Positions 16,331-25,640 of a stretch of DNA of 64,000 nucleotides are shown piece by piece; within the stretch, counting starts at the first letter, position 1, and each line of letters opens with the position of its first letter. This DNA comes from CAVSLM01 sp963728895. Its GTDB lineage: Bacteria; Pseudomonadota; Gammaproteobacteria; JBBQDK01. The stretch is from the NCBI GenBank assembly GCA_963728895.1, contig CAVSLM010000012.1, positions 1 through 64,000 on the forward strand, read 5' to 3'. A program made the position numbers and the translations under genes. The notes beneath the pieces are model-generated. The model saw only the letters and a list, made by a program, of their open reading frames with translations. It did not search any database and was not told the origin of the DNA.

Positions 16331-18259
16331 TTAATGACTGGCGGTCGGCTTCGAGACCAGGTCGACATGCGCCTTCTTGAACACGCTCCACTGCTTGGCC
16401 TTGCGGTCGTAGGTGGAGTTCACGAAGCACTTCCAGTTCTGCTCGTCGACGAAGTTGTAGTCCATCCGGTAGTAGAAGCCCGGATAGCGGGACTCCTCAC
16501 GGAACTGGATATGCTTCATGTGCGCTTCCGCGGTGATGATGCGGTGGTAGTTCTCCCACGCGCGCAGCAACTCGTGCAGGTCCTTGGCGCGCATCTTCAG
16601 GGAGTCTTCCTTCAGCATCTCCAGCTTCTGCTCGCACACTTCGAGCATCTTGGCGTTGGTCTGGTACCAGGTGGCCACACCGGCACAATACTCGTCCATG
16701 ATCTTCTGCAGGCGGAACTGCAGCATCTTGGGCGTGATGTAGTGCGGGTTGATGTCGATGGCCGTGGTGTAGTCCTTGTGCTCGAGGTAGGTGCGTACCG
16801 GGCGGTAGATCTCCTCGACCAGCTCGGCGACCGGGGTGTCGAGCTCCGGCTTCCAGTCCTTGTTGTCGAGGGCGAACTTCACCATGCCCTTGGCCGCGAT
16901 CCGGCCCTCGGCGTGCGAGCCCGAAGAGAACTTGTGACCGGAGGCACCCACGCCGTCACCGGCGGTGAACAGACCCTTGACGGTGGTCATGGAGCGATAG
17001 CCCCAGTGCCACTCGTCGGGCGCGCCCAGATCCTCGGGACCCGACACCCAGATGCCGCAGCAGCCGGAGTGCGAGCCGAGCAGGTACGGCTCGGTCGGCA
17101 TCAGCTCGGAGGGCTTCTTCTCGGGCTCGATGTTCTCACCGGCCCACACACCGGCCTGGCCGATGCACATGTCGAGGAAGTCTTCCCAGGCCTCGGCCTC
17201 GAGGTGCTTGATCTCCTTCGGCGTCATGGTCTCGGCCAGCTTCGCCAGCGCGGTCGGGGTGTCCATGTAGATCGGGCCACGACCTTCCTTCATCTCGTGC
17301 ATCATGAGGTGATTGCGCAGGCAGGTGGCGGGTACGGCGGCCTGGCCGTAGGGAGGATACTGGTTCAGCATCTCCTTGTTCTTGTCCATGTACACTTCGC
17401 CGAAGGCGTTGGTGGCCTTGGCCTTGAACAGCAGGAACCAGGCGCCGACCGGGCCGTAGCCGTCCTTGAAGCGGGCCGGCACGAAGCGGTTTTCCATCAT
17501 GGTCATTTCGGCGCCGGCCTCGGCGGCCATGGCGTAGGTGGAGCCGGCATTCCACACCGGGTACCAGGCGCGGCCCGTGCCCTCACCGACCGAACGCGGG
17601 CGGAAGATGTTCACGGCGCCGCCGGCGACCAGCAGACAGGCCTTGAACTTGTAGACGTGCACCTTGTGGTCGCGGACCGAGAAGCCCACCGCACCGGCGA
17701 CGCGCTTCGGGTCGTTCTTGTCATTGACCAGCTTGACGATGAACACGCGCTCCTGGATGTTTTCCATCCCCAGCGCCTTCTTCGCGGCTTCGGCGACGAT
17801 CCACTTGTAGGACTCGCCATTGATCATGATCTGCCACTTGCCGGAGCGCACCGGCTTGCCGCCGTCCTTCAGCGCCTTGCCTTCGTCGCCGGGCTGCTTC
17901 CAGATGGGCAGACCCCACTCCTCGAACAGCTTCACGGAGTCGTCGACGTGACGGCCCACGTCATAGACCAGATCGTCGCGGGTGATGCCCATCAGATCGT
18001 TGGCGACCATGCGCGCGTAGTCGGCGGGATCCTGGTCGCCGAGATAGGTGTTGATGGCGGACAGGCCCTGGGCCACGGCACCGGAGCGGTCCATGGCAGC
18101 CTTGTCGACCAGCTTGACCTTCAGGTTGGTACCCTCGATCCAGCGCATGATCTCGTACGCCGCACCGCACGCCGCCATCCCGCCACCGATCATCAGGATG
18201 TCGACCTCTTCCTCGACAATCTGCGGATTGCCAAATGTTGCTTCTGTCATATCGTTCAC
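16331..18259 (-). CDS. aprA: Adenylylsulfate reductase, alpha subunit
   Basis: A 642-residue FAD flavoprotein. The Rossmann FAD motif MIGGGMAACGAAYEI is near residue 25, and the family's HSGCCGIWVSGPED and GASGHKFSSGSHAEGR segments are present. With AprB it interconverts APS and sulfite plus AMP. In sulfur oxidisers it runs towards APS, feeding ATP sulfurylase for substrate-level phosphorylation. The ATG is preceded by AGGTGA. It is transcribed as the last gene of sat-aprB-aprA, ending at a strong terminator. Neither the membrane anchor AprM nor QmoABC, the usual electron acceptors, is in the window. Length is normal and no lesion is seen. Confidence 0.96.
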   Translation of the reverse strand: MNDMTEATFGNPQIVEEEVDILMIGGGMAACGAAYEIMRWIEGTNLKVKLVDKAAMDRSGAVAQGLSAINTYLGDQDPADYARMVANDLMGITRDDLVYDVGRHVDDSVKLFEEWGLPIWKQPGDEGKALKDGGKPVRSGKWQIMINGESYKWIVAEAAKKALGMENIQERVFIVKLVNDKNDPKRVAGAVGFSVRDHKVHVYKFKACLLVAGGAVNIFRPRSVGEGTGRAWYPVWNAGSTYAMAAEAGAEMTMMENRFVPARFKDGYGPVGAWFLLFKAKATNAFGEVYMDKNKEMLNQYPPYGQAAVPATCLRNHLMMHEMKEGRGPIYMDTPTALAKLAETMTPKEIKHLEAEAWEDFLDMCIGQAGVWAGENIEPEKKPSELMPTEPYLLGSHSGCCGIWVSGPEDLGAPDEWHWGYRSMTTVKGLFTAGDGVGASGHKFSSGSHAEGRIAAKGMVKFALDNKDWKPELDTPVAELVEEIYRPVRTYLEHKDYTTAIDINPHYITPKMLQFRLQKIMDEYCAGVATWYQTNAKMLEVCEQKLEMLKEDSLKMRAKDLHELLRAWENYHRIITAEAHMKHIQFREESRYPGFYYRMDYNFVDEQNWKCFVNSTYDRKAKQWSVFKKAHVDLVSKPTASH

Positions 18260-18352
18260 CTAACTGGTTTGGGTCCTGAGCGGATCGACCGGGGCACTGC
18301 GTCCCTCTCGCGGCCGACCCGCCGGTTGGTGCTGCAATCCGGTGTGGCTGTC

Positions 18353-18820
18353 CTACTTGACGCGAATCAGCTGGCTCTTGTCACCGACCAGCGCGCCGGT
18401 CATGTTGAAGAACCCGGGCTGGGTGATCTTGGATATGTCGGCCTTGGGCTTGTCCTTGTACGGCTCGATGGAGCCTTCCGCGGTGGTGCGGATGGGGAAC
18501 TTGAAGCGCTTCATGTTGCCGTTGCGGAATTTGATGGTCCACATGATGGAGTCGGACCCGCGCAGCGGCTGCACGGAGGCGCCGAGCGGCACGATGTCGG
18601 CATAGTGGCGGACTTCGATGGCCTGCTGGGGGCAGATCTTGACGCAGGAGTAGCATTCCCAGCACTGCTCGGGCTCCTGGTTGTAGGCCCTCATGGCGTG
18701 GCCCGTGACCGAGCCGTCCTTGTCCAGCATCATCAGGTCGTGCGGGCAGATATACATGCAAGCGGTCTTGTCCTGACCCTTGCAGCCATCGCACTTGTCG
18801 GTACGAACGAATGTTGGCAT
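18353..18820 (-). CDS. aprB: Adenylylsulfate reductase, beta subunit (two [4Fe-4S])
   Basis: A 155-residue ferredoxin-like subunit that passes electrons to or from AprA's FAD. The eight cluster cysteines are visible in CDGCKGQDKTACMYICPHD near residue 10 and CWECYSCVKICPQQAI near residue 50. The C-terminal tail (KDKPKADISKITQPG) is the part that wraps around AprA in known structures. The frame is open upstream to 18871, but the start ATG at 18820 has GGAGAGAC seven bases upstream and gives the conserved MPTFVRTDKCDGC beginning. It lies between sat and aprA in one operon. Confidence 0.96.
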   Translation of the reverse strand: MPTFVRTDKCDGCKGQDKTACMYICPHDLMMLDKDGSVTGHAMRAYNQEPEQCWECYSCVKICPQQAIEVRHYADIVPLGASVQPLRGSDSIMWTIKFRNGNMKRFKFPIRTTAEGSIEPYKDKPKADISKITQPGFFNMTGALVGDKSQLIRVK

Positions 18821-18898
18821 GGTTGTCTCTCCAAGTTGAACTACGACTGCGGTGAATGATCCCGGCGCCACACTCCCCGAGCGACGGACGACAGCTGC

Positions 18899-20117
18899 TC
18901 AGCGTGCCGAGTGACCACTGAGCTCGACTTCTACCTTCTCCCCTTCCTTCAGGCTCCCATAGTATTCGCGCAGAATCTCCAGCACTTCCGCACGACTGAA
19001 CTCGGCCGGCACCTCGGCGCCTTCGGAAAGGGCCTTGCGCAGCTTGGTTCCGGAGAGCAGCAGGCGGTCGCCGGCCTCGTGCGGACAGGTGCGCGCCGAT
19101 GCCATGCCGCCGCAGCGGTAGCACCAGAACGTCCAATCGATCTTGAGCGGCCGGGTTTCCAGGGCGTCCCTGGGGATCTCGTCGAAGATGTGATGGGCGT
19201 CGAACGGGCCGTAGTAGTCACCGACACCCGCGTGATCGCGTCCCACGATCAGATGCGAACAGCCGTAGTTCTGCCGGAACAGCGCGTGCAGCAGGGCTTC
19301 GCGCGGGCCGGCGTAGCGCATGTCCAGCGGATAGCCGGACTGCACCACGGTGTTCTTCACGAAATACCTGTCGATCAGCGTGGCGATCGCCCGCGAGCGC
19401 ACTTGCGCAGGGATGTCGCCGGGCTTGAGCTTGCCGAGCAACGAATGGATCAGCACCCCGTCGCAGATCTCCACGGCGATCTTGGCCAGATACTCGTGGG
19501 AGCGATGCATGGGGTTGCGGGTCTGGAACGCGGCCACCGTGGCCCAGCCCTTGGACGCGAACAGGGCGCGGGTCTGCGCCGGGGTCAGGTAGGTGCCGGC
19601 GTACTTCGTCGGGAACTCGCCCTGCGACAGCACCTTCACGGGGCCCGCAAGGTTGACCTCGCCCTGCTCCATGACCATCCTGACGCCCGGGATGCTCGAG
19701 GTCGGTGGTCTTGTAGACCATCATGCACTCGTGGGCCTTGTCGATGCCGTACTTCTCGGTGACCCGCATGGTCGCCATGAGCTCGCCCGACTCGCCGTCG
19801 TGCAGCGCGACGTCGCTGCCCATCGCGATGGCGTCGGCGGTCGCGCGGTCGGTCGAGAGCGTGATGGGGATGGGCCAGAACAGCCCGCTCGCGGTCTTCA
19901 TGCCGTCGCACACGCCCTGCCAGTCGGCATGGGTCATGAAGCCCTCGAGCGGCGTGAAGCCGCCGATGCCGAGCATGATCAGGTCGCCGAGCTCGCGCGA
20001 GCTGATGACCACCCTGGGCAGCGTCGCGGCCCGTGCCTGTTCGGCCCGCAAGACCTCGCCCGCAAGCAGCAGCGGTTTCAGCTCACCCCCGCCGTGGGGC
20101 CTCACCAACCTGGACAT
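18899..20117 (-). CDS. sat: Sulfate adenylyltransferase (ATP sulfurylase), with one frameshift in this sequence
   Basis: Homo-oligomeric ATP sulfurylase of ~405 residues, converting APS plus pyrophosphate to ATP plus sulfate in sulfur oxidation. The active-site motifs are intact: QTRNPMHRSHEYL, GRDHAGVGDYYGP and SGTKLRKAL, and a zinc-ribbon-like CYRCGG...TCPHE. The start ATG at 20117 follows GAGGAACGCC. The N-terminal part (20117-19693) and the rest (19690-18899) are in different frames. A single extra G in the GGG run near 19690 (CCCGGGCGTC where CCCGGCGTC gives PGVRM) explains it. Given the intact motifs and the essential role, a consensus error is more likely than a dead gene. Confidence 0.9.
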
Positions 20118-20370
20118 GGCGTTCCTCGAGAATCTGGATTTCGGAGGATTCAGCGTGCAGCGGGCCCGGCCTTGGCTGGGTCCCTTTTGAAGACGCACCA
20201 CCATATAGAAATACGCCCCTGAAGCCAAACAGTTTTATTCTTAGTGGGCATAAGTCCGCTTTATTCAGCGCAGATTGCGCCTATCGCTACGGAAGTCATT
20301 GAGCTGTTGGAAATTTCCCTGGTCTTTAACCGACATCCGGTGGGCGAGCAGCGGCGCGCGCTGTAGACGT

Positions 20371-21369
20371 TCAGGTCCGCTCCAGGAAGTCCACGTAGAG
20401 TTGCGCAGGAGGCAGTCCGTGCTCGGCGAGCAGCGCGCGCGTGCTGCCCATGGCGTGCTCCGGACCGTTCACATACACGTCCACCGCGCCGAGGTCGGGG
20501 TGCTCGGCAACCACGCGGTTCGCCGCCTGCAGTAGCGCCCGCTCCGGGGTCGTCTCGTGCGCCACCAGCGGAGTGTAGGTGAACTCGTCCAGCGCGTCCG
20601 CCCAGGCGCGGCACTGGTTCGAAAGGTAATGGCCGCCGTCACGCCGCACCACCCAGTAGAGGTGCATGGGCTGGACGAACTCGAGTGCGATGGCATGCTC
20701 GATGAGACTCTTGATCGGCGCGAACCCGGTCTCGTAGGCGAGAAAGATCACCGGTCTGCCCGTGTCCTCGCGCAGGGTGAAGTTGCCGAACGGCCCGGTG
20801 ATCGGCACCGCCTGCATGGTACCCAGGCTGCAGAACACGTGATCGGAAAACGGGTCACCCGGCACCCGCTGCACGTGCAACTCCAGGTGCATGGCATTGC
20901 ACGGACAGCTCGCGATCGACTTGTTGCGCGGTGATACGCCCGGCAGATCCAGCCGTACATGCTGCCCGGCGAGAAAACGCAGCGTCTGGCTGCGCGGCGT
21001 ACGCAGGTGCACGCCCATGACGTCCTCATCCAACCGCGCCAGCTTGTGGACGCGGGTAACGATGTGCTGCTCGGGGATGTCCTCCGCGCCGACCGCCTCA
21101 CGCGCCTCGATCACCAGGTCCGAGCCCGCCGTGGTGCTGCACATGAGCAGATAGCCCTGCGCCTTCTCGGCTTCCGTGAAAACGTAATCGTGGAAGCGAA
21201 CCGTCCCCGGCGTGCCCGAGACCAACCGTGCCTTGCATTGCCCGCAGGAACCGTTGTTGCAGCTGTAGGTGGGGGCCAGCCCGGCGCGCAACGCCGCCTC
21301 CAGCAGCGTCTCCTGAGACTCGGCCGTGAACGTTCGGCCGCTCGGCAGCAGCTTGACTTCGCAAGTCAT
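20371..21369 (-). CDS. 2Fe-2S ferredoxin/flavin reductase (phenol hydroxylase reductase type)
   Basis: A 332-residue electron-transfer protein. Residues 1-~90 form a plant-type [2Fe-2S] ferredoxin with CNNGSCGQC and a later MCSTTA cysteine. The next ~100 residues form an FAD-binding domain, and the C-terminal half an NAD(P)H-binding domain (PITGPFGNFTL, FLAYETGFAPIKSLIEHA). It would pass electrons from NAD(P)H through FAD to the iron-sulfur cluster and on to an oxygenase or reductase not encoded next to it. The frame is open further upstream, but MTCEVKLLPSG at 21369 is the natural family start. It lies 253 bases upstream of sat and 52 bases downstream of the TauE gene. Confidence 0.85.
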   Translation of the reverse strand: MTCEVKLLPSGRTFTAESQETLLEAALRAGLAPTYSCNNGSCGQCKARLVSGTPGTVRFHDYVFTEAEKAQGYLLMCSTTAGSDLVIEAREAVGAEDIPEQHIVTRVHKLARLDEDVMGVHLRTPRSQTLRFLAGQHVRLDLPGVSPRNKSIASCPCNAMHLELHVQRVPGDPFSDHVFCSLGTMQAVPITGPFGNFTLREDTGRPVIFLAYETGFAPIKSLIEHAIALEFVQPMHLYWVVRRDGGHYLSNQCRAWADALDEFTYTPLVAHETTPERALLQAANRVVAEHPDLGAVDVYVNGPEHAMGSTRALLAEHGLPPAQLYVDFLERT

Positions 21370-21421
21370 ACTCGACCCCGGGAAGGCGCCGCACGCGGCC
21401 GCGGCGCGGGAACAGTGCACA

Positions 21422-22210
21422 TCAGCCGGCGAGCATCCGGACGCCCAGCACGGCCAGAAACAGCGCGAACACCCGCTGCAGCACGGCGCGCGGCAGACGA
21501 TGGGCGAGACGCGCGCCGAGCGGAGCCAGCAGCACGCTCGCCACCGCCACACCTGCCAGCGCCGGCAGGTAGACGTACCCCAGGCTCCATTCGCCCGGAG
21601 CTGCGCTGTGCCATCCGGCGACCACGAAGCCCAGGCTGCCGGCCACGGCGATGGGCAGGCCGCAGGCCGCCGCGGTCGCCACGGCATTGCGGATCGGCAC
21701 CCGCCACCACAGCAGCAGCGGTACGGTGAGCGTGCCGCCGCCGATGCCGAGGCTCGCCGAGATCGTGCCGATCACCAGCCCCGCCAACCCCTGCGCCAGC
21801 GTTCCCGGCGGCTCGCGCGCGCCGCTGGGACGCACCGCCAGCATCAGCTGCAGCGCGACCAGCACCTCGAACACGCCGAACAGCAGGCGCAGCACCTGCG
21901 ACGGTAGCGCATCGGCCACGGCGGCCCCCGCCACTGCACCTGTGGCAATGCCGGGCGCGAGCCGGGAGAACACCGTCCAGCGCACTGCCCCGTAGCGGTG
22001 ATGCGCAAGCACCGAAGACAGCGCGGTCACCATGATCGCCGCCAGCGAAGTGGCGATGGCGCGATGCATGACCAGCGCCGGTGCCATGCCCTGCTGCGTG
22101 AACAGTATCGCCAGCGCGGGAACCACCACGATGCCGCCGCCCACGCCCAGCAGTCCCGCCGTGAGACCGGCAAAGGCGCCGACCGGCAGGTAGAACCATA
22201 ACGCTTCCAA
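21422..22210 (-). CDS. TauE/SafE family membrane transporter (probable sulfite/sulfonate-type anion exporter)
   Basis: A 262-residue membrane protein with about eight hydrophobic segments and the two TauE/SafE repeats GLTAGLLGVGGGIVVVP near residue 15 and GTISASLGIGGGTLTVPLL near residue 155. The family moves sulfur-containing anions and other organic anions across the inner membrane. Next to a sulfur-oxidation operon, export of sulfite is a reasonable inference, not shown by sequence. It is full length with no visible lesion, and is 19 bases from the dehydrogenase gene upstream. Confidence 0.85.
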   Translation of the reverse strand: MEALWFYLPVGAFAGLTAGLLGVGGGIVVVPALAILFTQQGMAPALVMHRAIATSLAAIMVTALSSVLAHHRYGAVRWTVFSRLAPGIATGAVAGAAVADALPSQVLRLLFGVFEVLVALQLMLAVRPSGAREPPGTLAQGLAGLVIGTISASLGIGGGTLTVPLLLWWRVPIRNAVATAAACGLPIAVAGSLGFVVAGWHSAAPGEWSLGYVYLPALAGVAVASVLLAPLGARLAHRLPRAVLQRVFALFLAVLGVRMLAG

Positions 22211-22228
22211 GTGCGACGGCGGCCCGGC

Positions 22229-23593
22229 TCAGCGCACCCAGAGGGTTTTCACGTTGACGAACTCGTGCAGGCCGATGCGCGCGAGCTCGCGCCCGTAGCC
22301 CGAAGCCTTGATGCCACCGAACGGAAGCCGCGGATCGCTTTTCACCATGCCGTTGACGAACGCGGAGCCACAGGCGAGATCCCGTGCCAGGCGCTCGCCG
22401 CGCTCCGGGTCGCGCGTCCACACGCTCCCGCCAAGGCCGTAGGGCGAGTCGTTGGCGAGCGCGAGCGCATGCTCCGCGTCGCGCGCCTCGGTCACCGTGG
22501 CCACGGGCCCGAACAGTTCTTCGGAGTAGGCGCGCATGCCCGGTGCGACGTGCGCCAGGATCGAGGCCTGGTAGTAGGCTCCGGGCCCTTCGCCCGGCGC
22601 GCAGCCGGTGACGGCGACCGCGCCCCTGGCAATGCTGTCCAGCACCTGCTTGTGCAGCTCGTCGCGCAGATCGTGGCGCGCGAGCGGTGCGAGCGTGGTG
22701 CTCTCCTGCAGCGGATCGCCCGGCATCAGCGCCTCGACTCCCGCCTTGAACGCCTCCAGGAACGCCCCCGCAATCGGCTCGACCACGATGAAGCGCTTGG
22801 CCGCGATGCAGCTCTGACCGGCATTGATAAAACGCGCAGCGACGGCGTTCTGCACCGTGAGCTCGAGGTCAGCGTCCTCCAGGACCACGAACGGATCCGA
22901 GCCGCCGAGCTCCAGCACCGTCTTCTTGAGCTGCGCGCCCGCCTGCGCCGCCACCTTGCGTCCGGTGGCCTCGCTGCCGGTCACGGAGACCGCATGCACA
23001 CGCGGGTCGGCAATCACGCCCTCGATGCGATCGGCCGGCAGCATGAGGCTGCGAAACACCCCCGCGGGCACGCCGCCCTCCTCGATCACCCGCTCGATGG
23101 CGAGCGCGCATTGCGGGACGTTGGAGGCATGTTTGAGCAGCGCAGTGTTGCCGGCGGCGAGCGCCGGGGCGGCGAAGCGGAACACCTGCCAGAAGGGGAA
23201 GTTCCACGGCATCACGGCCAGCACGGTGCCGAGCGGCTGGTAGGCGATGTAGCTGGTGCCGGCGTCGGTGGCAACCGGCTCGTCGGCGAGGAACTCCGGT
23301 GCCTGCTCGGCGTAGTAGTCGCACGCCCAGGCGCATTTGTCGATCTCGGCGCGCGACTCCCGGACGAGCTTGCCCATCTCCAGGCTGATGAGCCGCGCCA
23401 GCTCCTCGCGCCGGCGCCGCAGCGCCGCGGCCACGCCGTGCAAGGCGACAGCGCGCTGCCCCACTGCGCTCGCCGCCCACTGCGGCGTAACCGCGGCGCT
23501 CTGTCGCAGCACTTCCTCGAGCTGCGGACCGCTCCACGCATCGAAGGTCTCGAGCGTGGTGCCGTTCGCCGGGTTCACCGAACGCAAGGCCAT
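22229..23593 (-). CDS. NAD(P)+-dependent (succinate-)semialdehyde dehydrogenase
   Basis: A 454-residue aldehyde dehydrogenase superfamily member. The catalytic Cys is in NAGQSCIAAKRF and the general-base Glu in LELGGSDPF. The cofactor-binding VTGSEATGRKVA and WNFPFWQVFRF segments and the C-terminal MPFGG-like LPFGGIKASGYGRE are present. It most resembles GabD-like enzymes that oxidise succinate semialdehyde to succinate, but specificity cannot be decided. The frame is open to 23656; MALRSVNPANG at 23593 has GGGAG eight bases upstream. It is divergent from slt. Confidence 0.88.
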   Translation of the reverse strand: MALRSVNPANGTTLETFDAWSGPQLEEVLRQSAAVTPQWAASAVGQRAVALHGVAAALRRRREELARLISLEMGKLVRESRAEIDKCAWACDYYAEQAPEFLADEPVATDAGTSYIAYQPLGTVLAVMPWNFPFWQVFRFAAPALAAGNTALLKHASNVPQCALAIERVIEEGGVPAGVFRSLMLPADRIEGVIADPRVHAVSVTGSEATGRKVAAQAGAQLKKTVLELGGSDPFVVLEDADLELTVQNAVAARFINAGQSCIAAKRFIVVEPIAGAFLEAFKAGVEALMPGDPLQESTTLAPLARHDLRDELHKQVLDSIARGAVAVTGCAPGEGPGAYYQASILAHVAPGMRAYSEELFGPVATVTEARDAEHALALANDSPYGLGGSVWTRDPERGERLARDLACGSAFVNGMVKSDPRLPFGGIKASGYGRELARIGLHEFVNVKTLWVR

Positions 23594-23638
23594 ACAAGGA
23601 CTCCCGTGTTCAGGATCAAGCCGGTAGTATAGCGGACT

Positions 23639-25570
23639 ATGAAAACGCCCCGGCATCGTCTGATCCTCACCCTCCTGCTGCTACTGCCCTGTGCCTGCAC
23701 CTGCGCCGACACGCTGGAGCGCGACCGCACCGCCTTCCTCGAGGCACGGCAGGCGCTGGCGGCCGGTGACATGGAGCGCTTCACGCAGCTCGCTGCGCTG
23801 CTGCGCGACTATCCGCTCTACCCCTACCTGCGCTACGACCTGCTGCGCACGCGCCTCGATGACACGCCGGGCGCGGACCTGCAATCCTTCGTCGACGACT
23901 ACGCCGACACCCCGCCCGGTGAGCGCCTGCGCACCGCCTGGCTGCACCAGCTCGCCGAACGCGCGGACTGGTCGCGCTATCTCGAGGTGTATCGCGCGCC
24001 GCAGGAGCCGGAGCTCGCGTGCTACGAGGCGCAGGCGCTGCTGAATACCAAGGGCGTCACTGAGGCGGTGCTGGATCGCGCCGAACAGCTGTGGAAGGTG
24101 GGACACTCCCAGCCCGAAGCCTGCGACCCGGTATTCGTGAAGCTCTATCAGAGCCCGCGCATGACCAAGACCCTGCTTTGGGAGCGCGTGCGTCTGGCGA
24201 TGGCGGAGGGACAGCTGCAGCTGGCCGGCTTCATCGCGCAGCGCCTCGATGAATCGGACCGCACCTGGGTCGAGCGCTGGAAGCACATGTATGAGCGTCC
24301 GGCGCTCATGCTGGAGAATGCCGACTATCGCGAGGACGTACCCATCGCCCGCGAGATTCTGGTGTTCGGCCTGCGCCGGGTGGCGCGTGGCAGCGCCGAG
24401 ACGGCGCGCGTGCGCTGGCAGCAGCTGCGCAAGGAGCATGACTTCAGCCCGGCAGACGTCGCGCGGGTGGAGCGCAGCATTGCATTGACCGCCGCCTATC
24501 AGCGCAATCCCCAGGCGCAGGCCTGGCTGAGCGCCCTGCCGGCGGCGGCGGTGGACAAGCCGGTGCGCGAGTGGCGGGTGCGCAGTGCGCTGCTGGCGCA
24601 GGACTGGGAGGCGGCGCTGAATTGGCTGGCCAAGCTCGAGCCGGATGACATGGATGCCTACGAGCGCCGCTACTGGCAGGCGCGTGCCCTGGAGGCGCTC
24701 GGCCGCAGCGCGCAAGCCAAGCCCCTGTACCTGGAGCTTTCCGGCGAGCGCAGCTATCACGGCTTCCTCGCCGCAGACCGCTTACACAGCCCCTACCAGC
24801 TGAACGAGCAGCCCATCGAATATCAGCAGCAGGAGCTCGATCGGCTGCTCGCCAAACCCGGCATCCAGCGCGCCCGTGAGCTCTACCGGCTCGAGCTCAC
24901 CACCGACGCACGCCGCGAATGGTCGGTGGCGACCGCGAAAATGACACCGCGCGAGCTGCAGCTTGCGGCGATCCTGGCCGCGCGCTGGGGCTGGCACGAC
25001 CGCGCGATTCTGACCCTGGCGCAGACCCGGCAATGGGACGATCTCGACCTCAGGTTTCCCACCGCCTACCGCGACGTGGTACTGAGCAACGCGCGCCAGC
25101 AGCACGTCGACCCCTCCTGGGTGTACGGTGTCCTGCGCCAGGAGAGCGCCTTCATGACCGACGCTCGCTCGCGCGCCGGCGCACTCGGCCTGATGCAGCT
25201 GATGCCGGCGACGGCCCGCCACACCGCTCGGTTGTTCAACCTCCAACCCGTGCGTGCCACGGCGTTGCTGGAGCCGGCGCCGAACATCCGCATTGGCACG
25301 GCCTATCTGCGCCATGTGCTGGACCGCTTCGCCGGCAACCAGGTGCTGGCAACCGCGGCCTACAACGCCGGACCGGGGCGCGTGCAGCAATGGCTGCCGG
25401 ACGGCTTGACCATCCCCACCGATCTGTGGGTCGACACCCTGCCCTTCAGCGAGACGCGACGCTACGTGCAGAACGTGATGGCCTATGCCACGGTGTACAA
25501 CCTGCGCCTGCAGCGCCCGGACCTGGCGCTGCACAAGCGCATGGGTGACGTCGTCGCTGGCCTGCAATGA
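23639..25570 (+). CDS. slt: Soluble lytic murein transglycosylase
   Basis: A 643-residue periplasmic enzyme that cleaves the MurNAc-GlcNAc bond in peptidoglycan with formation of 1,6-anhydro ends. A signal peptide (LILTLLLLLPCACTCAD) opens the protein. The long superhelical U- and L-domains fill residues ~30-450, and the C-terminal lysozyme-like domain carries the catalytic glutamate E502 in RQESAF with GLMQLMPATA and TAAYNAGPGRVQQWL. It is full length for the Slt70 family. It converges with the aminopeptidase gene downstream. Confidence 0.93.
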   Translation: MKTPRHRLILTLLLLLPCACTCADTLERDRTAFLEARQALAAGDMERFTQLAALLRDYPLYPYLRYDLLRTRLDDTPGADLQSFVDDYADTPPGERLRTAWLHQLAERADWSRYLEVYRAPQEPELACYEAQALLNTKGVTEAVLDRAEQLWKVGHSQPEACDPVFVKLYQSPRMTKTLLWERVRLAMAEGQLQLAGFIAQRLDESDRTWVERWKHMYERPALMLENADYREDVPIAREILVFGLRRVARGSAETARVRWQQLRKEHDFSPADVARVERSIALTAAYQRNPQAQAWLSALPAAAVDKPVREWRVRSALLAQDWEAALNWLAKLEPDDMDAYERRYWQARALEALGRSAQAKPLYLELSGERSYHGFLAADRLHSPYQLNEQPIEYQQQELDRLLAKPGIQRARELYRLELTTDARREWSVATAKMTPRELQLAAILAARWGWHDRAILTLAQTRQWDDLDLRFPTAYRDVVLSNARQQHVDPSWVYGVLRQESAFMTDARSRAGALGLMQLMPATARHTARLFNLQPVRATALLEPAPNIRIGTAYLRHVLDRFAGNQVLATAAYNAGPGRVQQWLPDGLTIPTDLWVDTLPFSETRRYVQNVMAYATVYNLRLQRPDLALHKRMGDVVAGLQ

Positions 25571-25640
25571 GCCGCGCGGCGCCGTGGTCTTGAACTGGCG
25601 ACGGCAACCTGCCGCGAGAAGCTTCCTGCCAGGCTGGACA

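Noticed and set aside
16121..18859. A 912-codon plus-strand frame across aprA.
   Set aside because: It is the antisense shadow of aprA/aprB in GC-rich DNA and has no family motifs.
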